Part shown: positions 29,833 to 38,847 of the stretch, in pieces | Numbering within the stretch: position 1 is the stretch's first letter | Layout of the letters: every line of letters begins with the position of its first letter | Assembly: GCA_900635495.1 (NCBI GenBank) | Contig: LR134136.1 | Coordinates: 1,736,001-1,800,000 of the forward strand | DNA from: Atlantibacter hermannii | Lineage (GTDB): Bacteria; Pseudomonadota; Gammaproteobacteria; Enterobacterales; Enterobacteriaceae | Length of the DNA: 64,000 nt | Reading direction: 5' to 3' | Notes under the pieces: model-generated | What the model saw: only the letters and a program-made list of their open reading frames with translations | The model's database searches: none | Told to the model about the DNA's origin: nothing | Program-made: the position numbers and the translations under genes

Positions 29833-30395
29833 GAAAGTGGCTCCCTGTAGTAATAGCGGCGTTGCTCAGCGCATGCAGCAGTAGCAGCGACGAGGGGAAA
29901 ATCTATTATCAGCTGCCCGCCGGTGAGCAGACACAAAGCGTGTCTGCCAGTCAGGGAACACAGCTATTGTGGGTGGAACAGGTCGCTATACCTGATTATC
30001 TGGCGGGTAATGGCGTGGTCTATCAAACCTCAGATGTGCAGTTCAATATCGCCAACAGTAACTTATGGGCCAGCCCTTTAGATCAGCAGCTCAGAAATAC
30101 CCTTGTGGCGAATCTGAGCAGCCAGCTACCGGGCTGGGTAGTCTCATCAACGCCGCTTGGTACCCAACAACAGGTGCTGAACGTCAATGTCACGGGCTTT
30201 CATGGCCGCTATGACGGACGGGTGATTGTGAGCGGTGAATGGCTGCTTAATAATCAGGGCCAGCTGGTCAAGCGCCCATTTCATATCGAACTCAAGCAGC
30301 AACAGGACGGCTATGATGCGATGGTGAAAACGCTGGGTCAGGCCTGGCAACAGGAAGCACAGATGATGGCGGCAGAGATTAAACGTCTTCACTAA
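29829..30395 (+). CDS. pqiC: Outer-membrane lipoprotein PqiC (YmbA)
   Basis: PqiC is the outer-membrane lipoprotein partner of PqiB (ABC-type transport auxiliary family, DUF330). It has 188 residues, one more than E. coli. The lipobox LLSAC places the lipidated cysteine at residue 16, after a short signal peptide (MRKWLPVVIAALLSA). The start ATG overlaps the pqiB stop by 4 bases (ATGA), which indicates translational coupling. It is the last gene of the operon and is followed by a hairpin. Confidence 0.94.
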   Translation: MRKWLPVVIAALLSACSSSSDEGKIYYQLPAGEQTQSVSASQGTQLLWVEQVAIPDYLAGNGVVYQTSDVQFNIANSNLWASPLDQQLRNTLVANLSSQLPGWVVSSTPLGTQQQVLNVNVTGFHGRYDGRVIVSGEWLLNNQGQLVKRPFHIELKQQQDGYDAMVKTLGQAWQQEAQMMAAEIKRLH

Positions 30396-30414
30396 AAACT
30401 TTTGTGTAAATTTT

Positions 30415-30457
30415 AGCCGCTGTAAGTCTGTACAGGCTTGCGGCGGCTTTTCTTTGG
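30415..30457 (+). terminator. Rho-independent terminator after pqiABC
   Basis: The stem around AGCCGC-GTAAG / CTTGC-GCGGCT (one mismatch) is followed by TTTTCTTT, 20 bases past pqiC. Confidence 0.7.
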
Positions 30458-30650
30458 ATACCAATAAGATAAAGAACCGGCTTAAATCAATTTGTAATTT
30501 TTTGCCTTCGTATAGGTCACAAATATGACATTGGCGTGAATTTTGCGCGTTGACGTAATGATGGTTTCGCGTTATTCGTTAGTCGTGATTGAGCATTTGC
30601 TTATCACTGTTTTCATTTCCAGCAGACAAAAAAGATGAGGGAAACGAGGC

Positions 30651-30818
30651 ATGAAGAGACAAAAACGAGATCGCCTGGAACGGGCCCATCAACGCGGTTA
30701 TCAAGCAGGCATGACCGGTCGACCAAAAGAAATGTGTCCTTATCAGGCAGTTAATCAGAGATCTTATTGGCTGGGAGGCTGGCGAGAAGCCATGGACGTC
30801 AAAGTGTTAATCGCATAA
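30651..30818 (+). CDS. rmf: Ribosome modulation factor Rmf
   Basis: Rmf is a small basic protein that dimerises 70S ribosomes into inactive 100S particles in stationary phase. The protein has 55 residues, the same as E. coli. It starts MKRQKRDRLERAHQRGYQAG and keeps the central CPYQ and NQRSYWLGGWREAM segments. The C-terminal six residues (VKVLIA) are divergent. The ATG follows AACGAGGC. It is a stand-alone gene between terminators. Expression is known in E. coli to depend on ppGpp and CRP. I did not mark those sites. Confidence 0.97.
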   Translation: MKRQKRDRLERAHQRGYQAGMTGRPKEMCPYQAVNQRSYWLGGWREAMDVKVLIA

Positions 30819-30838
30819 CACTGTCTCTTTAGAAACAT

Positions 30839-30865
30839 GAAACCTCCGCCGTGCGGAGGTTTCGC
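30839..30865. terminator. Terminator between rmf and fabA
   Basis: The perfect stem GAAACCTCCGC / GCGGAGGTTTC with loop CGT sits between convergent genes. It probably serves rmf and may serve fabA. Confidence 0.8.
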
Positions 30866-30889
30866 CTTTCTGGTTCTTAGCAGTAAAAA

Positions 30890-31408
30890 TCAGAACGCAG
30901 AAGTATCCTGGAACAAACCAACTTTCAGATCGCTTGCGGTATAGATAACGCGACCATCAACCAGCACTTCACCATCCGCCAGACCCATGATTAAACGGCG
31001 GTTAACGATGCGTTTGAAGTGGATACGGTAGGTGACTTTTTTCGCAGTCGGCAGAACCTGGCCGGTAAATTTCACTTCGCCAACGCCCAGCGCACGGCCT
31101 TTGCCTTCTCCGCCCAGCCAACCCAGGTAGAAACCGACTAACTGCCACATGGCATCCAGGCCCAGGCAGCCAGGCATAACCGGATCGCCGATAAAGTGGC
31201 AACCGAAGAACCACATATCAGGGTTGATATCCAGCTCCGCTTCAACATAGCCTTTGTCGAAGTTGCCACCGGTCTCGGTCATTTTGACGACGCGGTCCAT
31301 CATCAACATATTCGGAGCAGGTAACTGTGGGCCCTTAGCGCCAAACAGTTCACCACGGCTGGAGGCAAGAAGGTCTTCTTTCGTATAGGATTCGCGTTTA
31401 TCTACCAT
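30890..31408 (-). CDS. fabA: 3-hydroxydecanoyl-ACP dehydratase/isomerase FabA
   Basis: FabA dehydrates 3-hydroxydecanoyl-ACP and isomerises trans-2- to cis-3-decenoyl-ACP, the branch point to unsaturated fatty acids. The protein has 172 residues, as in E. coli. The hot-dog fold active site is visible as H71 (FFGCHFIGDPVMPG) and D85 (GLDAMWQL). Upstream on the same strand lie adjacent FabR- and FadR-type sites, which match the known dual control (activation by FadR, repression by FabR). Nothing is unusual in the coding sequence. Confidence 0.98.
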   Translation of the reverse strand: MVDKRESYTKEDLLASSRGELFGAKGPQLPAPNMLMMDRVVKMTETGGNFDKGYVEAELDINPDMWFFGCHFIGDPVMPGCLGLDAMWQLVGFYLGWLGGEGKGRALGVGEVKFTGQVLPTAKKVTYRIHFKRIVNRRLIMGLADGEVLVDGRVIYTASDLKVGLFQDTSAF

Positions 31409-31446
31409 GTTTTCAGTAAGCCTTATTTTATTGAAGCACGCAGGTT

Positions 31447-31464
31447 AGCTAACACGTGTACGCT
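31447..31464. promoter_or_regulatory. FabR-type operator upstream of fabA
   Basis: AGCTAACACGTGTACGCT is a near-palindrome matching the FabR/DesT-type consensus (AGCGTACA-GTGTACGCT). It lies 39 bases upstream of the fabA start and directly abuts the FadR-like site. Confidence 0.8.
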
Positions 31465-31482
31465 GAACAAGTCCGATCAGTT
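31464..31482. promoter_or_regulatory. FadR-type site upstream of fabA
   Basis: Read on the minus strand, AACTGATCGGACTTGTTCA is the FadR activation site as known for E. coli fabA. Its distal end overlaps the last 6 bases of lonH. Confidence 0.85.
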
Positions 31483-33237
31483 GTGGTTGAACCAGTTAAG
31501 CCAGCCAAATGGCCATGGATAACGGTTTCGCCCTTCTTGTTGCGTGGCTTGCGCGATACGTTCCTGAATCGTTTGAATCAACGTGGTTTGCCCTTCACCA
31601 TCCCAGGGCAGACCGGTAAGCAGCGGCAATGCATCCATAACATCATCAACCGCCCAGATAGTGAACTGTCCATTTTCTACCGCATCCAGCAATGGCTGGG
31701 ACAGAGAGAGGTGACGCACGTTAGCGGACGGAATAATAACGCCCTGATTGCCGGTGAGTTCACGGCTCTGACAAATTTCAAAAAAGCCTTCGATTTTTTC
31801 GTTCAGGCCGCCGACCGGTTGTGCGCGACCGAATTGGTCGACCGAGCCGGTAATAGCAATGTTCTGATGCAAGGGCACATCGGCCAGGGCGCTGATTACC
31901 GCACACAATTCGGCCATGGATGCGCTATCACCATCCACTTCACTATAGGACTGTTCAAATGTTAAGGAGACGGAGAAGGGGATTTGCTGCTCAAGCTGCA
32001 ATTCCGACATCAAAAACGCCTGCATAATCATCATGCCTTTCGCATGAATATTGCCGCCCAGTTCGGCTTTGCGTTCGATATCAGTAAATTCTCCGTCGCC
32101 TATATGAACAACGCAGCTGATCCGAGAGGGCTCGCCAAAGGCGCGGGGATGGCCCGGGAACTCAATGACCGACAATGCGTTGATCTGGCCGATACGGTCG
32201 CCCTCGGTCTCTACCAGAATTTGGTCCTGCAGGATTTCATCCTGCATCCGTTCTGCAAGGAAACCCTCACGCCAGGCACGTTGCTCGAGCATTGCAGCGA
32301 GTTGGTCTGAATCGAATGTGTCGCCATCGCAGAGCGGTGAGACTTCACGCAACTGACGCAAAATCCAGGAGGGGTAAATGGGTAAGGTTTCCTGATCCTG
32401 AGTATAGCGCGTCGCTTCACGAATCAAGCCGGGCCAGGCACTGGCATCCGGTGCAGGAAGCTGATGCGTCGCGGCGAGGTGCAACACCCATTGCTGCCAA
32501 AGGCCCATCGATTCATCATCATCGACTTCCAGGTTATCTTCAAACTCACTGTAAATGGCGAGAGAACATAACTCCGGCTCCATCTCCTGGAAATCCGCCA
32601 GTGAATCGCGATCGCCTGCCAGCACCACTTTAAGCTCCAGCGGCATGGACGGCACGGATACCGGCAATGGACGCGTTTCGTCCTGAGAGAACCAGTCGAA
32701 GCGTTTTAATTCGACCATATGCTTTAAGCGAAGCCACAGCAGCGGCTGGGATAACAACGCTCTGAGCGAGAGGATAAGCACGCCGCCGTTAGCCTGATGA
32801 ATAAGACCAGGTTGCAGCGTAACGCGTGTGCCATGCTGGCGTACGCAACCAAATAACTGTTCAGTCTCTACCCAGTCGGCGTAGACAACATCGCCCGTGC
32901 TGGTGAAGTTGTCTTCTGCGCTGACCGCAGGAAGATATGTCACAACGTCATTTTCTATCACGTAGCGTCCGCCGAATAATTGCTCTGCGGCGGGGCTATT
33001 CTCACGCAGATACCCGGCGATGGTTTCTAAATAGTCCTTCTCTTCCGGTGCTCTGACAAGCATAAAGGCGGAGGATGCGAAAGGATGAATCAACTGATCC
33101 AGACCGAAACATAAGCGGGGCTGGATGGCTTGAATATCGAAGGAAGAAGCAATGTCCGTTTGTGGCTGCGTAAACAGTTCCTGATATCGATCGGTGTCGG
33201 CTACCAGGTCGCGCCATGAGAGTTTATTTATGGTCAA
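31477..33237 (-). CDS. lonH: Lon protease homologue LonH (YcbZ)
   Basis: This is a Lon-related protein of unknown substrate. The C-terminal third is a Lon-type serine-lysine protease domain, with the catalytic Ser in GDSASMAELCA and Lys in GGLNEKIEGF. The N-terminal part is a degenerate AAA-like region without a clear Walker A. I chose a TTG start at 33237 because it gives MTINKLSWRDLV, matching the E. coli N-terminus, and exactly 586 residues as there. An upstream in-frame extension to 33342 has no family support. No good Shine-Dalgarno is visible before this TTG. The 3' end reaches into the fabA control region. Confidence 0.9.
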   Translation of the reverse strand: MTINKLSWRDLVADTDRYQELFTQPQTDIASSFDIQAIQPRLCFGLDQLIHPFASSAFMLVRAPEEKDYLETIAGYLRENSPAAEQLFGGRYVIENDVVTYLPAVSAEDNFTSTGDVVYADWVETEQLFGCVRQHGTRVTLQPGLIHQANGGVLILSLRALLSQPLLWLRLKHMVELKRFDWFSQDETRPLPVSVPSMPLELKVVLAGDRDSLADFQEMEPELCSLAIYSEFEDNLEVDDDESMGLWQQWVLHLAATHQLPAPDASAWPGLIREATRYTQDQETLPIYPSWILRQLREVSPLCDGDTFDSDQLAAMLEQRAWREGFLAERMQDEILQDQILVETEGDRIGQINALSVIEFPGHPRAFGEPSRISCVVHIGDGEFTDIERKAELGGNIHAKGMMIMQAFLMSELQLEQQIPFSVSLTFEQSYSEVDGDSASMAELCAVISALADVPLHQNIAITGSVDQFGRAQPVGGLNEKIEGFFEICQSRELTGNQGVIIPSANVRHLSLSQPLLDAVENGQFTIWAVDDVMDALPLLTGLPWDGEGQTTLIQTIQERIAQATQQEGRNRYPWPFGWLNWFNHN

Positions 33238-33419
33238 AGTCGATTTTTTAAGGTAGAGGTTAAAGGCGCGATTATAGCGTAATGGGGACCAGGACACACC
33301 AGTAATCGGGCAATCGAACCGGAGAATCCTCAAGGGAGTCACAAGCTACGATTTCAATTCAGCGAAATGGAAAAAAACTGTTATCCTGAAGTGAGTTATG
33401 CGGTCACACTGAGATCACA

Positions 33420-33875
33420 ATGAAATATCAGCAATTGGAAAATCTCGAAAGCGGCTGGAAATGGAAATATCTGGTGAAGAAGCATCGTGAGGGCGAGCTG
33501 ATAACCCGATATATTGAAACCAGCGCGGCCAAAGAGGCTGTCGACCTCTTACTCAACATGGAAAATGAACCGGTGCAGGTCGCTGGCTGGATTGAAGCGC
33601 ATATCAATCCGGACTTGCTCAATCGCATGAAGCAGACGATCCGTGCGCGGCGCAAACGGCACTTCAATGCTGAACATCAGCATACCCGTAAGAAATCAAT
33701 CGATCTCGAATACATGGTCTGGCAGCGCCTTGCCGGGCTTGCCCAGCGTCGGGGTATAACGCTCTCTGAAACCATTGTGCAATTAATCGAAGACGCAGAA
33801 CGTAAAGAAAAATACGCCAGTCAAATGTCTACGTTGAAGCAGGATATTGAGGCGTTATTGGGGAAGGGCGAGTAA
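33420..33875 (+). CDS. matP: Macrodomain Ter protein MatP
   Basis: MatP binds matS sites in the terminus region and organises the Ter macrodomain. It also links Ter to the divisome through ZapB and excludes MukBEF from Ter. It has 151 residues (E. coli 150). The N-terminal helical bundle begins MKYQQLENLESGWKWKYL. The ribbon-helix-helix domain is in the second half (KKSIDLEYMVWQRLAGLAQRRG), followed by a C-terminal coiled coil. It is divergent from lonH. mukB, its functional counterpart, is at the other end of this window. Confidence 0.96.
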   Translation: MKYQQLENLESGWKWKYLVKKHREGELITRYIETSAAKEAVDLLLNMENEPVQVAGWIEAHINPDLLNRMKQTIRARRKRHFNAEHQHTRKKSIDLEYMVWQRLAGLAQRRGITLSETIVQLIEDAERKEKYASQMSTLKQDIEALLGKGE

Positions 33876-33911
33876 CAGCTTCCTTTTGATGTTGTTAATT
33901 AAACAGGCCAT

Positions 33912-33941
33912 AAAAAAAAACCCCGCATTGCGGGGTTTTTT
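33912..33941. terminator. Bidirectional terminator between matP and ompA
   Basis: The stem CCCCGC / GCGGGG with loop ATT is flanked by nine A on one side and six T on the other, between convergent genes. Confidence 0.9.
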
Positions 33942-33955
33942 CGTAACGGGATAAC

Positions 33956-35011
33956 TTAAGCCTGCGGCTGAGTTACAACGTCTTTGATACCTTTAACTTC
34001 GATTTCTACGCGACGATCCGGTGCCAGGCAGTCAATCAGAGCAGCGCGCGGTTTAACGTTGTCACAGGTGTTGCCAGTAACCGGGTTAGATTCGCCCATG
34101 CCACGTGCAGAGATCTTGTCAGACGGGATACCTTTAGAGATCAGGTAGTCAACAACAGACTGAGCACGTTTCTCGGACAGACCCTGGTTGTAAGCGTCAG
34201 AACCGATACGGTCAGTGAAGCCCAGAACAACTACGGAACCGTCTTTCGGATCCAGGTTGCTCAGCTGGGTGTACATCTGATCCAGAGCCTGCTGGCCTTC
34301 CGGTTTCAGAGTAGCTTTGTTGAAGTTGAACAGAACATCAGACTTCAGAGTGAAGTGCTTGGTCTGTACTTCCGGAGCCGGAGCCGGAGCTGGAGCTACA
34401 ACCGGAGCTGCTGCTTCTTGCTGACCGAAACGGTAGGAAACACCTACGCTCAGCAGACCATTGTCCGGACGGGTACCAACGGTGTTAGCGTCACCGATGT
34501 TGTTGGTCCACTGGTATTCCAGACGGGTAGCGATGTCACGGGTAACTGCCCACTCCAGGCCGCCAGCGAATACTGGGGAAACACCGGTGTCATGATCTTT
34601 GAAAGACGCGCCACCAGGGATGTTATACTTGGAGTCAGCACGCCAAACCATACCACCCAGACGAGTGTAGATATCCAGTTCGTCAGTGATTGGGTAACCC
34701 AGTTTAGCAGTCAGCTGAACGCCCTGAGATTTGAATGCGCCGTTGACGTTGTCGCCTTTGTACGGCATACGACCTAACCAGTCGTAACCCATTTCAAAGC
34801 CCACATACGGGTTAACCTGGTAACCACCAAAAGCACCAGCACCCAGTTGGCTTTCATGGGTCGGGCCATTGTTAGGAATGAAACCAGTGTCGTGGTACTG
34901 AGACCAGCCCAGTTTAGCACCAGTATACCAGGTGTTATCTTTCGGTGCGGCTTGCGCTACGGTAGCGAAACCAGCCAGTGCCACTGCAATCGCGATAGCT
35001 GTCTTTTTCAT
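33956..35011 (-). CDS. ompA: Outer membrane protein A (OmpA)
   Basis: OmpA is an abundant outer-membrane protein with an 8-strand beta-barrel and a periplasmic peptidoglycan-binding domain. It serves as a structural link and as a receptor for phages and colicins. The protein is 351 residues from the ATG at 35011, with signal peptide MKKTAIAIAVALAGFATVAQA and mature start APKDNTWYTGAKLGWSQY. The barrel runs to about residue 195. A Pro-Ala linker (APAPAPAPE) and the OmpA-like domain follow, with NFNKATLKPEG, GFTDRIGS and the disulphide cysteines (NTCDN, IDCLAPDRRVE). The frame is open 22 codons upstream only because the leader RNA lacks stops. Confidence 0.98.
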   Translation of the reverse strand: MKKTAIAIAVALAGFATVAQAAPKDNTWYTGAKLGWSQYHDTGFIPNNGPTHESQLGAGAFGGYQVNPYVGFEMGYDWLGRMPYKGDNVNGAFKSQGVQLTAKLGYPITDELDIYTRLGGMVWRADSKYNIPGGASFKDHDTGVSPVFAGGLEWAVTRDIATRLEYQWTNNIGDANTVGTRPDNGLLSVGVSYRFGQQEAAAPVVAPAPAPAPEVQTKHFTLKSDVLFNFNKATLKPEGQQALDQMYTQLSNLDPKDGSVVVLGFTDRIGSDAYNQGLSEKRAQSVVDYLISKGIPSDKISARGMGESNPVTGNTCDNVKPRAALIDCLAPDRRVEIEVKGIKDVVTQPQA

Positions 35012-35160
35012 TTTTTGCGCCTCGTTATCATCCAAAAGGCCATGAACGTCTTTTGTGCTCACGGTTAAATCCTTCACCGGGGTTATAGCTCAACTTTTAA
35101 CTCTACCGTCTGTACGGTTTATTAATGAGCAACCCTGGCGATGTAAAGTCTACAACGTAG
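35012..35160 (-). promoter_or_regulatory. ompA promoter and leader with MicA target region
   Basis: On the minus strand TTGTAGACTTTACATCGCC (about 35137-35155) and the leader tail GGATGATAACGAGGCGCAAA (about 35014-35033) are nearly identical to E. coli. There the tail pairs with the MicA sRNA and the long leader stabilises the mRNA. The remainder up to 35360 (end of sulA) is AT-rich and shows no gene. Confidence 0.75.
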
Positions 35161-35360
35161 TTGAAAACTTACAAGTGTGAAGTCCGTCAGGCATATGAAA
35201 AAAAACGATTTGCGTACATATTTATTAACATTTTTGCTGTAAATGTAGGCAGGTGTAAAGGTTCACTATTCATGAAACCCGCGGATTCCGCATAAATACC
35301 GTCACCGAACAACAACCTAAAAGCATTAAAAAGTAATACCAGGATTTGTCTTAAATTTAC

Positions 35361-35870
35361 TTAATGATACAAACCAGAATGAATTTTTAGCCCGGAACGT
35401 GGTCTCGTACCGTTAATAGCCCCCGGCGTGGAACGCAAAATAAAGCACATTGCGTTACCTCTTTCAGCCGCTTCTAACAGCTTTTGATACTCCTCATCGT
35501 TCACTTCATAAGAAAGCCAACCAATGACCACACTGTAATTACCTGTACGCAGCGCGCGCAACATGGCATCCACTGTCGTGTAAGAATTTGAAGGCGTGGC
35601 TTGCATAACTTTGGTTAACGGTAAACCTGACGCCTGTAGCCAGGAACGACTTAAGCGCTGATTAGGTGTTAACCACAACAGCCAGCGGGACTGTTGACCA
35701 AGCTGCTGCAATAAGGGCAACAGCAGGCAGTGCGCCATCCAGGGTTGATCGTCTCGATAAACAATTTCACTGACCATCCCTTTAATTTCCGGCGCAGTAG
35801 ACAAGTCGGCATGCGGGGAGGTCACATGCGTCTTTTTGACCGGGCGATTTGAATAACCAGTAATGTTCAT
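35361..35870 (-). CDS. sulA: SOS cell-division inhibitor SulA
   Basis: SulA binds FtsZ and blocks Z-ring assembly during the SOS response. Lon degrades it afterwards. From the ATG at 35870 the protein is 169 residues, exactly the E. coli length. The conserved core is LLLPLLQQLGQQSRW.LWLTP, LQASGLPLTKVMQ and RALRTGNYSVVIGWL, ending LKIHSGLYH with the Lon-recognition C-terminal histidine. The first 45 residues are poorly conserved, as in other species. A LexA box lies 24-39 bases upstream. Confidence 0.95.
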   Translation of the reverse strand: MNITGYSNRPVKKTHVTSPHADLSTAPEIKGMVSEIVYRDDQPWMAHCLLLPLLQQLGQQSRWLLWLTPNQRLSRSWLQASGLPLTKVMQATPSNSYTTVDAMLRALRTGNYSVVIGWLSYEVNDEEYQKLLEAAERGNAMCFILRSTPGAINGTRPRSGLKIHSGLYH

Positions 35871-35893
35871 GATGTGCTCAACTCCAGTGTGTA

Positions 35894-35909
35894 CTGTATG
35901 TTTGTACAG
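35894..35909. promoter_or_regulatory. LexA operator (SOS box) of sulA
   Basis: CTGTATGTTTGTACAG fits the SOS consensus CTGT-N8-ACAG and is flanked by TA on both sides. It is located just upstream of the sulA start. Confidence 0.95.
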
Positions 35910-36086
35910 TATACGGGTGACGAACAAAGATCAACCTAAATTTCTGAAAGTGTCTCGCAATTTTCACATCAAATCCTTCCAACTCGTAAATTCATATTGC
36001 CGGGATTTTACGGGTCGAATATGTTTCTTTTACAGGAATCAATAATGGAAGTATTTCTGTTATTTATTGATGTATAAGGAGTTATA

Positions 36087-36701
36087 ATGAAATCAATTAC
36101 CACCCGGAAACTTGCTCAGGTAGAGGATGTATTAAAGACGTTGGGTAAGATTCATTGTCGTTCTTTGTTTGGCGGTTACAGTCTGACTATTGATAAAGCC
36201 TCTTTCGGTATGCTTGTAGATGGCGAGCTTTTTTTGTGCGCGGGCGAACAAAGTGCTGAATATTTCAGCCAGCGTAATTCGACCAAACTGACTTTTACGC
36301 GGCGCGGACGTCCGGTTCATCTCAACTATTATCGGGTGGATAACGACCTCTGGAATAATCCCCCTCTGCTGGTGAAACTGGCGACCGACTCGCTCACCAG
36401 CGCAAACGAAGAGCTCGCGAATCGTCAGCAGGGGCAACGGGTAAAAGATCTCCCTAATCTCACGCTTCAACATGAAATATGGCTGTGGGAAGCAGGAATT
36501 AAAGATGTGGAGACGCTTAAAGCCAACGGTTCACGGGAATCATGGCTAAAGCTGCGAACGATCAAAAAAAATTGTGGAGTTAAGACCTTGTATGCGCTTG
36601 AGGGCGCAATCGTCGGGCTTCATGAGGCTGCGCTCCCGGCGCAAACGCGCCGGGAGTTACATGAATGGTATGTTGAGCAGCTCCAGCCAAAACACCCTTA
36701 A
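36087..36701 (+). CDS. sxy: CRP-S competence regulator Sxy (TfoX)
   Basis: Sxy/TfoX is a co-activator that works with CRP at CRP-S sites to switch on DNA-uptake genes. It has 204 residues (E. coli 209). An N-terminal TfoX domain (RSLFGGYSLTIDKASFGMLVDGELFL) and a C-terminal TfoX domain (LPNLTLQHEIWLWEAGIKDVETL) are both present. The Shine-Dalgarno AAGGAG is at 36076-36081. The stop overlaps the convergent yccS stop in TTAA. It is divergent from sulA, as in E. coli. Confidence 0.95.
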   Translation: MKSITTRKLAQVEDVLKTLGKIHCRSLFGGYSLTIDKASFGMLVDGELFLCAGEQSAEYFSQRNSTKLTFTRRGRPVHLNYYRVDNDLWNNPPLLVKLATDSLTSANEELANRQQGQRVKDLPNLTLQHEIWLWEAGIKDVETLKANGSRESWLKLRTIKKNCGVKTLYALEGAIVGLHEAALPAQTRRELHEWYVEQLQPKHP

Positions 36702-38830
36702 TCTGTGCTGAGTGAAACCTGGTGCTGAAGAGAGCTTATCTCAGGCAATAATCCGGCAATTAACCCGATCTGTTGAAGAACCAATGGCTCTTTGCTGTCC
36801 TGACGCGGTTCTATTTCCCGGATACGCTGCGTGAGGCTGGAAAGCGCCTGCTTTACTTTGGCTTCGTCAGAGGGCAAGTGATGCAGGGCGTCATCTACGT
36901 AGCAAACGGCATCGTCGAGCACAGCCAAAATTTCCGGGTTGACCACCCGCTCGCGATGCGCTCCCAGAGCCGAAATATAACCGGTTAATGAGTGGTTCAA
37001 ACACAGCAACCGAAATGCAGTTTCGCGCAGTTCGGGGGTGACATGAGGTTCAGTGGACATATTAGAGACCACCGATGCCAGTTCCGCATCGCGATTATGC
37101 GCATCACGACGGGCGATACGGTACGCCAGCCGGTTATCGCGCCCCTGATGGTATTGCTCGAGGATGGCATCCAGATAGCGGCAATTAGCATTTAGCGCAT
37201 TTTCCAGAACCTGTGATAAGCGGCGAAACCGCCAGTCGGGCCAGATAAAACTGACGGCAGCCCATGCGATTGCGCAACCGATGAGAGTATCAATCACCCG
37301 AGGCAGCGCGACCTCAAACCCTTCGCCGAGCAGATTGAAACACAGCAGTACCAGCAGGGTGATAAACATGGTGGCGTGCGCATACTGAACAGTGCGGAAC
37401 ATAAAAAACAGTACGCCGGTGATCACAATCAAAATCAGTTGCCCTTCGAGTGAGGGCACAAACCACAGCACAGGGATACCGATAGCCACGCCAATCAACG
37501 TACCGATCACACGCAGCGCAAGGCGATGTCGGGTGGCGTTATAGTTAGGCTGGCAAACAAACAAGCTGGTAAGCAATATCCAGTAACCATGCTGCAATCC
37601 GGTAATTTGGATAAAGGCATAACCGGTACACAGCACGACTGACATTCGCACCGCATGACGAAACAGTGCCGACTCCGGCGTGAAATGCCGTCGCAATCTA
37701 AGCCAGATATCCTTGATGCCATGAAGGCGGTCATCGGCAAGCTGGTTTTCATCATTACGGGGCTGCGCCAGTGCTTGTTCAGATTCAATGCTGGAAAGCT
37801 GCGCGTCCACATCTCTTAGATTCTTGATAAGAAAGCCGATGGCTTTTTTCTCAGCGTCGGGGATCGCATCAGCAGGTATGCGGGAAATGGCGGCATCAAG
37901 ACGTACAAAAGCCCGCTCAAAGCGCGAGTCATGCTGATAAGGCGTACGTAGCAGGATAGAACGCGCCAGCGCCTGGCAAGCCTGGCCTTGCATGGAAAGC
38001 AGACGTTGAAAGCGGAACATAACGTCGCTGTAGCGTAGCCGTTCGCGCAGGACATGATACTGAATATGGGCGGAGCTGGCCCGTTCATGAATATCCTGAG
38101 CAACAAAATAGTAATGCAGTGTGCGCCGCGTTCCACGCTGCCCACGATCCCCGCGTAATCGTGTCAGAAGTAATGTCTTGGTCTGATTAAGCGTGGCGAT
38201 GAGCTGGCTGTTGGCTAATGCCAGCTCCATCATGGGTGCCTCGCGCTCTTCCTCGATATCCGGATCGAATAACCGGGATTTCATCTCGAGATACCAGGCG
38301 AGTTGCTCGTAGCTTCGGGCCAGGCTGTCCTGCAGCGCCCGAACCGGGAAGATGACGTGACCTGTCAACGTCAGGATGTTGTACCAGATTGCCCCAGCCA
38401 GCAGAAGGAGCGGTTGCTGATACCAGTGATCGTAAAGCGAAACCCCAAGCATGGTGTAGACGGCAATCAACAGCGCGCCAAAGGCGATAGTGGCATAACG
38501 CTGGCCCAACCCGCCGAGCAGGATGAAGCCGCAGGTTGAAACCATCAGGCCCAGCGCGAACAGCCAGGGCCAGGGGAAAAGCAGCTCCACGGACGCAGAG
38601 GCAATAAAGAAACAAATCAGTGTGATGATCAGATTGCGTAACCGACCAGCCAGACGATCGTCCAAATCGGTCAGCGCGGCCGCCACCACGCCCAGCGTCA
38701 ACGGAATGGTAAGCTTCGCTTCACCAAGCCACCAGGGAAGCGCCGCGGTGCCACACAAAGCGATAAAAATGCGAAAGTTATAGAGCCAGGTACTGTTACA
38801 GGTGTATCGCCTGAGCAGAGGACTGAACAT
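36698..38830 (-). CDS. yccS: YccS family inner-membrane protein (FUSC-type transporter)
   Basis: This is an integral membrane protein of the YccS/YhfK branch of the fusaric-acid-resistance/aromatic-acid exporter superfamily. Its substrate is unknown. It has 710 residues (E. coli about 717). There are two hydrophobic blocks: about residues 20-165, and about 395-520 with LQHGYWILLTSLFVCQPNYNATRHR. Each is followed by a soluble helical domain. It lies 17 bases downstream of yccF on the same strand and probably shares its transcript. It ends in a 4-base overlap with sxy. Confidence 0.93.
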   Translation of the reverse strand: MFSPLLRRYTCNSTWLYNFRIFIALCGTAALPWWLGEAKLTIPLTLGVVAAALTDLDDRLAGRLRNLIITLICFFIASASVELLFPWPWLFALGLMVSTCGFILLGGLGQRYATIAFGALLIAVYTMLGVSLYDHWYQQPLLLLAGAIWYNILTLTGHVIFPVRALQDSLARSYEQLAWYLEMKSRLFDPDIEEEREAPMMELALANSQLIATLNQTKTLLLTRLRGDRGQRGTRRTLHYYFVAQDIHERASSAHIQYHVLRERLRYSDVMFRFQRLLSMQGQACQALARSILLRTPYQHDSRFERAFVRLDAAISRIPADAIPDAEKKAIGFLIKNLRDVDAQLSSIESEQALAQPRNDENQLADDRLHGIKDIWLRLRRHFTPESALFRHAVRMSVVLCTGYAFIQITGLQHGYWILLTSLFVCQPNYNATRHRLALRVIGTLIGVAIGIPVLWFVPSLEGQLILIVITGVLFFMFRTVQYAHATMFITLLVLLCFNLLGEGFEVALPRVIDTLIGCAIAWAAVSFIWPDWRFRRLSQVLENALNANCRYLDAILEQYHQGRDNRLAYRIARRDAHNRDAELASVVSNMSTEPHVTPELRETAFRLLCLNHSLTGYISALGAHRERVVNPEILAVLDDAVCYVDDALHHLPSDEAKVKQALSSLTQRIREIEPRQDSKEPLVLQQIGLIAGLLPEISSLQHQVSLSTD

Positions 38831-38847
38831 AATGCCCCGCAGCCTTG

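Noticed and set aside
34956..35077. 22-codon extension of OmpA upstream of the signal peptide
   Set aside because: The leader RNA happens to lack stops. The signal peptide start at 35011 and the conserved MicA region show it is untranslated.
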